Below are positions 37,484 to 45,275 of a stretch of 64,000 bases of DNA, piece after piece (the first letter of the stretch is position 1; each line of letters begins with the position of its first letter). A program made the translations under genes and the position numbers. The notes under the pieces were generated by a model, which did not search any database, had not been told where the DNA came from, and saw nothing but the letters and a program-made list of their open reading frames with translations. The stretch spans positions 2,728,001 through 2,792,000 of the forward strand of contig NC_015740.1 of NCBI RefSeq assembly GCF_000219605.1, in the 5' to 3' direction. Origin of the DNA: Stutzerimonas stutzeri. Its GTDB lineage: Bacteria > Pseudomonadota > Gammaproteobacteria > Pseudomonadales > Pseudomonadaceae.

Positions 37484-38500
37484 TTAGATCATCTCTTCGC
37501 CGCCCTTGGAGCCCAGGACAATTTCCCCGGCCTCGGCCATGCGACGAGCGATGGTGAGAATTTCCTTCTGGGCATTTTCCACGTCGCTGACACGTACCGG
37601 CCCCTTGGCCTCCAGATCGTCGCGCAGCAGCTCACCGGCGCGCTTGGACATGTTCTTGAAGACCTTCTCCTTGATGCCGTCGTCGGCGCCTTTGAGCGCC
37701 ATCACCAGCACGTCGGAGGATACCTCACGCAGCAGCACCTGGATGCCACGGTCGTCGACCTCGGCGAGATTGTCGAAGACGAACATCAGGTCTTCGATCT
37801 GGCTAGACAGGTCCTCGTCCACCTCGCGGATGGCGTCCATGAGCTGACCTTCGATGGAGCTGTCCAGGTAGTTCATGATGTCGGCCGCCCGCTTCACGCC
37901 GCCCAGGCTGGCGCGGCTGGTATTGGTGCTGCCGGAGAACTGCTTCTCCAGGATCAGATTCAATTCCTTCAGGGCGGCGGGCTGCACGGTATTCAACGAA
38001 GACACGCGCAGCACGATGTCCAGGCGCACCTTGTGGTCGAAGTGGGACAGCACCTCGCCGGCCTGATCCGGATCGAGATAGGCCACCACGATGGCCTGGA
38101 TCTGTGGATGCTCGTAGCGGATCACATCGGCCACGGCGCGCGGCTCCATCCACTTCAGGCTGTCCAGACCGCTGGTGTTGCCGCCCAGCAGGATACGATC
38201 GATCAGACCGCCGGCCTTGTCCTCGCCCAGTGCCTGGGTGAGCATCTTGCGGATGTAGCCGTCGGAGCCGACGCCCAGGCTGGTCTGGTCGCCGACGATC
38301 TCGACGAACTCGCTCATCACCTGCTCGATCTGTGCCTTCTGCACGTTGCGCATCTGCGCCATGGCCGTACCGACGCGCTGGACCTCTTTCGGACCGAGGT
38401 GGCGCAGCACCTGCGCCGCATCGGTCTCGCCCAGCGAGAGCAGCAGGATGGCAGCCTTGTCGACCTTGTTGAGCTTGGCTGGAACTCGATTGTCACTCAT
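37484..38500 (-). CDS. fliG: Flagellar motor switch protein FliG
   Basis: 338 residues with N, middle (EHPQIQAIVVAYLDPDQAGEVL) and C-terminal ARM-type domains. The charged torque helix is in the last third (MFVFDNLAEVDDRGIQVLLREV). Interacts with the stators MotAB/MotCD and with FliM. The start overlaps the fliF stop by 8 bases. Confidence 0.97.
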   Translation of the reverse strand: MSDNRVPAKLNKVDKAAILLLSLGETDAAQVLRHLGPKEVQRVGTAMAQMRNVQKAQIEQVMSEFVEIVGDQTSLGVGSDGYIRKMLTQALGEDKAGGLIDRILLGGNTSGLDSLKWMEPRAVADVIRYEHPQIQAIVVAYLDPDQAGEVLSHFDHKVRLDIVLRVSSLNTVQPAALKELNLILEKQFSGSTNTSRASLGGVKRAADIMNYLDSSIEGQLMDAIREVDEDLSSQIEDLMFVFDNLAEVDDRGIQVLLREVSSDVLVMALKGADDGIKEKVFKNMSKRAGELLRDDLEAKGPVRVSDVENAQKEILTIARRMAEAGEIVLGSKGGEEMI

Positions 38501-40277
38501 CGGCGTTGATCCACTCTTTCACCACCTGGGCTACCCGTCCCGGGTCATCGGCCACCAGGTTCTTGATCGCGTTCAGCTGGGCTTCATATCCCTCGCTGGG
38601 GCTTGGCAGCAGGATGTTCTGCGGACCGCTCAGGCTGACCCTGTCGTTGGCCAGGCCGCCATCCAGACCTTCGTCCTCGCCCAGTTCACCGGGCATGCCG
38701 GCCACCTGCAGTTCTTTACCGGCGTTCGGATTGGTCAGGCTCTTGAGCACAGGGCGCAGTACACCGAACACCAGGACCAGGATGAACAGCACGCCGAGCA
38801 CCTGCTTGACGACATCCCAGAACCAGGGCTGCGAGTAGAACGGAATCTCCTCGAAGGTTTCACCGAAGCTGTCAGCGACGAAGGCGGTGTTGATCACGCT
38901 GACGCTGTCGCCGCGGCTGGCGTCGAAGCCAACGGCGTCCTGTACCAGCCGGGTGAAGCGCGCCAGATCGTCGGCATTCCACGGCACGCGCACCATCTCG
39001 CCAGCCGCATTGAGCGACATCTGGTCGTCGACTACCACCGCCACCGACAGGCGGCGCAGGCGGCCATGCTGCTGCTTGGTGTAGCTGATGGAACGATCGA
39101 GCTCGTAATTGCGCGTGGCCTGCTCGCGCTTGTCTGCCGGGAACGGCGCCAGCATCGGCTGGCCGGTCACCGGGTCCATGATCTGCTGACCGTTGGCGTC
39201 CACCAGCGGCTGGCCGGGCGCCACGGCACCGGCGGCCGCAGCAGCCTGATTGGCCTGCTCGGGAGCCGAAGCCGGGCCCGGCGGCTGGTTGCTCAGGGCA
39301 CCCGGCACACCTTGCGGCGGCAGGCTGCTCTGGCGCTGTTCATTGACGCTCTGCTCGCTGCGCAGTGCCGGCTGGTCCGGGTTGAAGGTCTCCGAGGTGG
39401 ATTCAACCGCGCTGAAATCCACATCCGCCGAGACTTCCGCCTTGTAGCGGCCACTGCCAAGCACCGGCTGCAGGATATTGTGCACACGCTGGGTATAGAG
39501 GCTTTCCATGCGGCGGCTGTAGTCGAACTGCTTGCCCGCCATGCTCAGCTCGGTCAGCTCCTGTTGGTCGGAGAGCAGATTGCCCTTCTGGTCGACCACG
39601 GTGATCTGCGACTTGTTCAGCTCCGGCACGCTGGTGGCGACCAGGTTGATGATGGCCATCACCTGACTCGGCTCCAGCGCTCGCCCTGGATAGAGTTCCA
39701 CCAGAACCGAAGCGCTGGGCTTGCGCTCGTCGCGCACGAATACCGAGCTTTTCGGAATCGCCAGGTGCACACGAGCACCCTTGACGTTGTTCAGGCTGGA
39801 AATGGTACGACCCAGCTCACCCTCGAGGCCACGGCGATAACGGGTCGCCTCCATGAACTGGCTGGTGCCGAGGCCCTGATCCTTGTCCAGAATCTCGAAA
39901 CCGATGTTGCTGTCGGCCGGCGCGATGCCGGCGCCTGCGAGCTTCAGGCGGGCACGCGCCAGATCATTGGCCTTGACCAGCAGGGCACCGGAATTGGGTT
40001 CGACGGTATAGGCGATGTCCGCGGCAGCGAGGGTTTCCATCACCTGATTGGCATCCATTCCCGCCAGGCTGCCGAGCAGCGGGCGGTAATCGGGTTGCTG
40101 CGACCAGAGCACCACGGCAAAACCCATCGCCACGCTGGCCGCCAGCCCGACCAACAGGCCGATCTGCCGCAGCATGGACATTTCCGAAAGGTTTTCCAGG
40201 AACGACAGGCCCAGCAAGGGCTTCTTGCCACCCTCGGGGGTTGCCGGCACCGGAACGTTGCTCACCGCTTCAGCCAT
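38493..40277 (-). CDS. fliF: Flagellar MS-ring protein FliF
   Basis: 594 residues. Membrane helices at about 39-58 and 465-485 enclose the periplasmic ring-building domains (RYRRGLEGELGRTISSL, VRVHLAIPKSSVFVRD-like GARVHLAIPKSSVFVRDERK). The C-terminal cytoplasmic tail binds FliG. Builds the MS ring that nucleates the basal body. Confidence 0.97.
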   Translation of the reverse strand: MAEAVSNVPVPATPEGGKKPLLGLSFLENLSEMSMLRQIGLLVGLAASVAMGFAVVLWSQQPDYRPLLGSLAGMDANQVMETLAAADIAYTVEPNSGALLVKANDLARARLKLAGAGIAPADSNIGFEILDKDQGLGTSQFMEATRYRRGLEGELGRTISSLNNVKGARVHLAIPKSSVFVRDERKPSASVLVELYPGRALEPSQVMAIINLVATSVPELNKSQITVVDQKGNLLSDQQELTELSMAGKQFDYSRRMESLYTQRVHNILQPVLGSGRYKAEVSADVDFSAVESTSETFNPDQPALRSEQSVNEQRQSSLPPQGVPGALSNQPPGPASAPEQANQAAAAAGAVAPGQPLVDANGQQIMDPVTGQPMLAPFPADKREQATRNYELDRSISYTKQQHGRLRRLSVAVVVDDQMSLNAAGEMVRVPWNADDLARFTRLVQDAVGFDASRGDSVSVINTAFVADSFGETFEEIPFYSQPWFWDVVKQVLGVLFILVLVFGVLRPVLKSLTNPNAGKELQVAGMPGELGEDEGLDGGLANDRVSLSGPQNILLPSPSEGYEAQLNAIKNLVADDPGRVAQVVKEWINADE

Positions 40278-40290
40278 GATTCAATCCGCC

Positions 40291-40620
40291 TCACACCGGC
40301 ATCTGCATGATGTCTTGGTAAGCCTGAACCAGCTTGTTGCGCACCTGGGTCATGGCCTGAAAGGAAACGCTGGCCTTCTGCGAGGCGATCATCACTTCGG
40401 TCAGGTCGACACCGCCCTGCCCCATCTCGAAGGCAGAGGCGAGCTGGCTCGAAACCTGCTGGGTTTCGTGCACCTTGTTCACCGCCTGGCCAAGCATGTC
40501 GGAAAAGCTCGGCGCGCCGACCTCCTGGGTCTGGACCTCCGGCTTGGAACGCGCCATGGCATCGGTCTGCATGGCCCGCATTTCCAGCATCAAGCGATTG
40601 AATTGAACGCCCTGACTCAT
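40291..40620 (-). CDS. fliE: Flagellar hook-basal body protein FliE
   Basis: 109 residues. Conserved C-terminal part [42 protein letters not shown] in pieces ([17 protein letters not shown]) and [17 protein letters not shown] end. Joins the MS ring to the rod. First gene of the fliEFGHIJ operon, behind a strong candidate sigma-54 promoter. Confidence 0.95.
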   Translation of the reverse strand: MSQGVQFNRLMLEMRAMQTDAMARSKPEVQTQEVGAPSFSDMLGQAVNKVHETQQVSSQLASAFEMGQGGVDLTEVMIASQKASVSFQAMTQVRNKLVQAYQDIMQMPV

Positions 40621-40678
40621 CTAATCCTCCAACAGCCGCGGTTTTTTTGACGCATCGCGCGGCGAGCAAAGACTAGAT

Positions 40679-40695
40679 AGCAACAAGGGTGCCAG
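40679..40695 (-). promoter_or_regulatory. Sigma-54 promoter of the fliE operon
   Basis: Minus-strand CTGGCACCCTTGTTGCT fits YTGGCACGRNNNTTGCW with intact GG/GC spacing, a perfect CTGGCAC and a perfect TTGCT. It lies 59 bases before the fliE ATG. fliE is a class II RpoN/FleQ operon in P. aeruginosa. Confidence 0.85.
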
Positions 40696-40866
40696 TTCGC
40701 AGGTGAAGCGCCTGGCGGGGCGATGACAGGCAGCAGTCATTGCCGACTGTTACGCCCAACGCGCCTTTGGCTGTACCGGGACGCTGGCCAGCGCAGCCCC
40801 CTAGGCTTGTACCATAGGCCGCGGCAGCCGTCGGCCTCCCATCGCTCAGCAGAAGAACAGCAAAGA

Positions 40867-42054
40867 ATGAACGAAATCAGTCGCAGCGCCCTGCGTCCTC
40901 TGAGCGACAGCTCGCCATCCACTGTCGTCGCCGGCTTCATTGCCATGCTCACCGGCTACACCAGTTCACTGGTGCTGATGTTCCAGGCGGGCCAGGCGGC
41001 CGGGCTGAGCGCCGGACAGATCTCGTCGTGGATCTGGGCGCTGTCCATCGGCATGGCGATCTGCAGCATCGGCCTGTCGTTGCGCTATCGCACGCCCGTG
41101 GTGGTTGCCTGGTCGACGCCCGGCGCCGCGCTGCTGATCACCAGCCTGCCCGGCGTTCCCTATGCCGAAGCGATCGGCGCCTTCATCTTCGCATCGGCCT
41201 TGATCGCGCTGTGCGGCATCACTGGCAGCTTCGACCGCCTTATGCGGCGGGTACCGGCGTCCCTGGCCGCCGCGCTGCTGGCAGGCGTGCTGTTCAACAT
41301 CGGCAGCGAAATCTTCCGCGCCGTTGGTGTCCAGCCGGTGCTGGTGCTCGGCATGTGCTTCAGCTACCTGCTGACCAAGCGCCTGCAGCCACGTTACGCA
41401 GTGCTGGCCGCACTGCTGGTGGGTTGCCTGATCGCCGGGGTTACCGGCCTGCTGGATATCCAGCGCTTCAGCCTGCAGATAGCGGTGCCGGTGTGGACCA
41501 CCCCGGCGTTCTCTTTCGCTGCCGTATTCAGCATCGGCATCCCGCTGTTCGTTATCGCGATGGCCTCGCAGAACATGCCGGGGCTTGCCGTGCTGCGCGC
41601 CGAGGGCTATCAGGTGCCGGCTTCGCCACTGATCTCGACAACGGGCATCGCCTCGGTGCTGCTAGCCCCATTCGGCTCCCACGGCATCCATCTGGCGGCG
41701 ATCACCATGGCGATCTGCGCCGGCCCGGAGGCGCACCCCGACCCAGGCAAACGCTACACCGCAGCAGCCTGGTGCGGCGTGTTCTACGGCATCGCCGGTA
41801 TCTTCGGTGCGACGCTGGCGGCGCTGTTCGCGGCCTTTCCGGCCGCGCTGGTGCTGTCCATCGCGGCGCTGGCCCTGCTCGGCTCGATCGGTTCGGGGCT
41901 GACCCAGGCGATGCAGCAACCCAACGAGCGCGAAGCGGCGCTGATCACCTTCATGGTGACGGCATCGGGGCTGACGCTGTTCGGCATCGGCGCGGCGCTG
42001 TGGGGCTTGATCGCGGGGGTGATCACCTTGCTGATTCTGCGCCGCCGCAACTGA
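40867..42054 (+). CDS. benE: BenE-family benzoate/H+ symporter
   Basis: 395 residues from the ATG at 40867 (MNEISRSALRPLSDSS). About twelve membrane helices. BenE-type segments VVAGFIAMLTGYTSSLVLMFQAG, VVVAWSTPGAALL and ASQNMPGLAVLRAEGY are visible. Members import benzoate or similar aromatic acids with protons. No benzoate catabolic genes lie nearby, so the substrate is unproven. The ribosome site is weak. Confidence 0.85.
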   Translation: MNEISRSALRPLSDSSPSTVVAGFIAMLTGYTSSLVLMFQAGQAAGLSAGQISSWIWALSIGMAICSIGLSLRYRTPVVVAWSTPGAALLITSLPGVPYAEAIGAFIFASALIALCGITGSFDRLMRRVPASLAAALLAGVLFNIGSEIFRAVGVQPVLVLGMCFSYLLTKRLQPRYAVLAALLVGCLIAGVTGLLDIQRFSLQIAVPVWTTPAFSFAAVFSIGIPLFVIAMASQNMPGLAVLRAEGYQVPASPLISTTGIASVLLAPFGSHGIHLAAITMAICAGPEAHPDPGKRYTAAAWCGVFYGIAGIFGATLAALFAAFPAALVLSIAALALLGSIGSGLTQAMQQPNEREAALITFMVTASGLTLFGIGAALWGLIAGVITLLILRRRN

Positions 42055-42099
42055 GCGGCGCTGAAAGGGGTGTCCGGCCTGGCCGCGCCGGGCGCGCCG

Positions 42100-42861
42100 T
42101 CAGATCGCGGTCGCACCACCATCCACTGCCAGGGCGTGGCCCGTGGTGAACGCGGCGCCGTCGCTGCACAGATAGAGCACAGCCGCGGCGATCTCCTCCA
42201 CCTTGCCGATGCGCCCGACCGGGTGCATGGCGGCCGCGAACTCCGCTTTGCGCGGGTCGGCTTCATAGGCGCGGCGGAACATGTCAGTATCGATCACCGC
42301 CGGGCAGACGGCGTTCACGCGAATCTGCTTCTTGGCGTACTCGATCGCCGCCGACTTGGTCAGGCCGATCACCGCATGCTTGGATGCCGCATAGATGCTC
42401 ATCTTCGGCGCGGCACCGAGCCCTGCGACCGATGCGGTGTTGACGATCGCGCCGCCGCCCTGGGCGAGCATGACCGGCAGCTGATGCTTCATGCACAGCC
42501 AGACACCCTTGACGTTGACGCCCATGATCGCGTCGAACTCCGCTTCGCTGCCCTCGGCCAGACGCCCCTGCTCGATCTCGATGCCGGCGTTGTTGAACGC
42601 ATAATCAAGGCGGCCGTACTGCGCCAGCGTCTGCTCGATCAGCGCCTTGACCTGCTCGTCGCGCGTCACGTCACAACGAACGACGATCGCCTCGCCACCG
42701 GCGGCGCGAATGGCCTCGGCGCCGTCGCGTATGCCCGCCTCGTCGATGTCCGCCAGTACCACCTTGAGCCCCTGCTGGGCGAATGCGAGCGCCGTGGCGC
42801 GACCGATGCCGGCCGCCGCGCCCGTCACCAGGGCGACCTGGCCGGAGAATGTCATGCTCAT
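42100..42861 (-). CDS. Short-chain dehydrogenase/reductase
   Basis: 253 residues, classical SDR. Cofactor motif TGAAAGIGRA near residue 13, ADIDEAG at the second strand, NNAGIE, and the catalytic Ser/Tyr/Lys set (TASVAGLG ... YAASKHAV). The C-terminus AVDGGATAI is typical of 3-oxoacyl-ACP-reductase-like SDRs. Two ATGs (codons 1 and 3) are possible starts. The substrate cannot be read from the sequence. Divergent from the oxidoreductase gene at 43079. Confidence 0.88.
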   Translation of the reverse strand: MSMTFSGQVALVTGAAAGIGRATALAFAQQGLKVVLADIDEAGIRDGAEAIRAAGGEAIVVRCDVTRDEQVKALIEQTLAQYGRLDYAFNNAGIEIEQGRLAEGSEAEFDAIMGVNVKGVWLCMKHQLPVMLAQGGGAIVNTASVAGLGAAPKMSIYAASKHAVIGLTKSAAIEYAKKQIRVNAVCPAVIDTDMFRRAYEADPRKAEFAAAMHPVGRIGKVEEIAAAVLYLCSDGAAFTTGHALAVDGGATAI

Positions 42862-43078
42862 GATTGTTCTTCCCGAAGATTTTCGACTCGCTTTGTGCCT
42901 GAAATGACCACGCCAGGCGTCCCGGTCAGACTTATACCCTCATGCGTACGGGCATTTCACCGCCGCCGCGGTCATATCACCGAAGTGGATGCCTGTGCAT
43001 TCCAGCGCTCCGACGTCCCTTGCAGCTGCGCGCCGGGCGAGCTACACCAAACCTTTCGCAACTACGAGGCAAACGTTC

Positions 43079-44083
43079 ATGACCCTGCTCAACCAGCAAT
43101 TCCTGCTCGCCCAGCGACCTGTCGGTGCACCGACCCGCGAGACCTTCGAGTTCGTCGAGAAACCGCTGGGCGAGCCCGGACCGAATCAGATTCTGGTCAA
43201 GGTCGAGTATCTGTCCATCGATCCGGCCATGCGTGGCTGGATGAACGACGCCAAGTCCTACATCCCGCCGGTGGGCATCGGCGAGGTGATGCGTGCACTG
43301 GGCGTGGGCAAGGTGATCGCCTCGCAGCATCCCGATTACAAGGAAGGTGATTACGTCAACGGCGCCCTGGGCGTGCAGGCGTACTACCTTGGCGAGCCGA
43401 AGGGCTTCTACAAGGTCGATCCGCAACAGGCACCACTGCCGCGCTATCTCTCGGCGTTGGGCATGACCGGCATGACCGCCTACTTCGCACTGCTGTCGGT
43501 CGGCCAGCCGAAGGCCGGCGAGACCGTGGTGATTTCCGGGGCCGCCGGCGCGGTCGGCAGCATTGCCGGGCAGATCGCGAAGATCAAGGGCTGCCGCGTG
43601 GTCGGCATCGCTGGCGGCGCGGACAAGTGCCGGTTCCTCACCGAGAAGCTCGGCTTCGATGGCGCCATCGACTACAAGAACGAGGACCTGGCCGCGGCGC
43701 TCAAGCGTGAGTGCCCGAACGGCGTGGACGTGTACTTCGACAACGTCGGTGGCGACATCCTCGACACGGTGCTGCAGCGCCTCAGCGTCGGCGCGCGGGT
43801 AGTGATCTGCGGCGCCATCAGCCAGTACAACAACAAGGAAGCGGTGAAGGGCCCGTCCAACTATCTGTCGCTGCTGGTCAACCGCGCACGGATGGAGGGC
43901 ATGGTGGTCACCGACTACGTTTCGCGCTACCCCGAAGCGATGCGCGACATGGCCGAGTGGCTGGCCAGCGGCAAGCTCAAGAGCAAGGAGGACGTCATCG
44001 AGGGCCTGCAGACCTTCCCCGAAACACTGATGAAGCTGTTCACCGGCGGCAACTTCGGCAAGCTGGTCCTTAAGGTCAGCTGA
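43079..44083 (+). CDS. NADP-dependent medium-chain oxidoreductase (CurA/leukotriene B4 dehydrogenase-like)
   Basis: 334 residues from the ATG at 43079 (MTLLNQQFLLAQRPVG). Zinc-free MDR enzyme with the nucleotide motif GAAGAVGSIAGQIAK, the NADP-site region GIAGGADKCRFLTEKLGFDGAIDYKNED and VDVYFDNVGGDILD. Such enzymes reduce the double bond of enones such as curcumin or prostaglandin derivatives. A hairpin terminator follows. Confidence 0.88.
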   Translation: MTLLNQQFLLAQRPVGAPTRETFEFVEKPLGEPGPNQILVKVEYLSIDPAMRGWMNDAKSYIPPVGIGEVMRALGVGKVIASQHPDYKEGDYVNGALGVQAYYLGEPKGFYKVDPQQAPLPRYLSALGMTGMTAYFALLSVGQPKAGETVVISGAAGAVGSIAGQIAKIKGCRVVGIAGGADKCRFLTEKLGFDGAIDYKNEDLAAALKRECPNGVDVYFDNVGGDILDTVLQRLSVGARVVICGAISQYNNKEAVKGPSNYLSLLVNRARMEGMVVTDYVSRYPEAMRDMAEWLASGKLKSKEDVIEGLQTFPETLMKLFTGGNFGKLVLKVS

Positions 44084-44103
44084 GCGTAACGAGGTGAAGT
44101 CAC

Positions 44104-44127
44104 AGGCCGAGCCCAGTGGCTCGGCCT
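44104..44127 (+). terminator. Rho-independent terminator after the oxidoreductase gene
   Basis: AGGCCGAGCC, loop CAGT, GGCTCGGCCT: a perfect 10-bp stem, followed on the plus strand by TCTCGTT. It lies 20 bases after the oxidoreductase stop and 12 bases before the convergent pyrF stop, so it could serve both. Confidence 0.75.
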
Positions 44128-44139
44128 TCTCGTTCGCGC

Positions 44140-44835
44140 TTACGCCAGCTCGGCTACCACGTTGGCCAGCGCGCTCGCCGGGTCCGCGGCCTGGCTGATC
44201 GGGCGACCGATCACCAGATAATCGGACCCCGCCGCCATGGCCTGAGCCGGAGTCAGAATCCGGCGCTGATCGTCCTGGGCACTGCCCGCGGGCCGGATAC
44301 CCGGTGTAGCCAGTTGCAGCGCCGGGAACTGCGCTTTCAGCGGCACGGCTTCCTGGGCCGAACACACCAGTCCGTCCAGCCCCGCCTGGGCGGCCAGACC
44401 GGCCAGACGCAGTACCTGCTCCTGCGGCGCGACGTCCAGCCCGATGCCGGCCAGATCATCCTGCTCCATGCTGGTCAGCACGGTGACGCCAATCAGCAGC
44501 GGCGTGGGGCCGGACATGCCGGCCAGTGTCTCGCGACAGGCCGCCATCATCCGCAGGCCACCGGAGCAATGTACGTTGACCATCCACACACCCAGCTCGG
44601 CAGCGGCTTTCACCGCCATCGCCGTGGTGTTGGGGATGTCATGGAATTTGAGGTCGAGGAAGACTTCGAAATCCATTGCCTGCAACGCCTCGACAATCGC
44701 CGGGCCGCAGCGAGTGAACAGCTCCTTGCCGACCTTCACCCGACACAGCCGCGGATCGAGCTGCCTGGCCAATGCCAGTGCGGCATCGCGGGAGGGGAAG
44801 TCGAGCGCTACGATAATCGGAGTCTGGCAGGTCAT
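44140..44835 (-). CDS. pyrF: Orotidine 5'-phosphate decarboxylase
   Basis: 231 residues, TIM barrel. The signature [10 protein letters not shown] with catalytic Asp/Lys is present, preceded by VALDFPS and K in RVKVGKELF, and followed by the phosphate-binding TPGIRPAG and VIGRPIS. Last step of UMP synthesis. Complete and single-standing. Confidence 0.97.
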   Translation of the reverse strand: MTCQTPIIVALDFPSRDAALALARQLDPRLCRVKVGKELFTRCGPAIVEALQAMDFEVFLDLKFHDIPNTTAMAVKAAAELGVWMVNVHCSGGLRMMAACRETLAGMSGPTPLLIGVTVLTSMEQDDLAGIGLDVAPQEQVLRLAGLAAQAGLDGLVCSAQEAVPLKAQFPALQLATPGIRPAGSAQDDQRRILTPAQAMAAGSDYLVIGRPISQAADPASALANVVAELA

Positions 44836-44993
44836 GGCATGTCCTCGAGAAATTCGGCACGCATTGTCGCAGAAAATGTCCCATGCGACGAAAGCCTCGG
44901 CGCAGGGTCCAAACAGGCATGATCAGCAAAACGGTGACCGCTCGGGCGCACCCAAGTAAAGTGCGTAAACCGCTCGCCTGTCTGGAGGAACCC

Positions 44994-45161
44994 ATGCCCT
45001 GGTATTTCTGGCTGATTCTGGTCGTCGCGCTCGGCTCGATCGTCGGCAGTCTGTTGATGTTGCGCTCCACGGCCCGGAAAATTCCGCTCACCGACGAGCA
45101 GAAGAAGCGTATTGCCCAGCGCAATGCCGAGGCCGACGCACAGGAGTCGCGCGACCGCTGA
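44994..45161 (+). CDS. DUF2897 small membrane protein
   Basis: 55 residues from the ATG at 44994, preceded by GGAGGAA. One membrane helix (MPWYFWLILVVALGSIVGSLLML), then a polar basic/acidic tail (DEQKKRIAQRNAEADAQESRD). The family is conserved downstream or next to pyrF in pseudomonads; no function is known. Confidence 0.8.
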   Translation: MPWYFWLILVVALGSIVGSLLMLRSTARKIPLTDEQKKRIAQRNAEADAQESRDR

Positions 45162-45275
45162 GCGCCGACCGATGCCGGGCGCAGGTACCGGCAGACGTTT
45201 ACAGATGCCCGCCGCACTCAATAGTGGCACTATGCCCGTTTGCCGCGATCATGCAGTTCTGGCAGGACTTTCTTA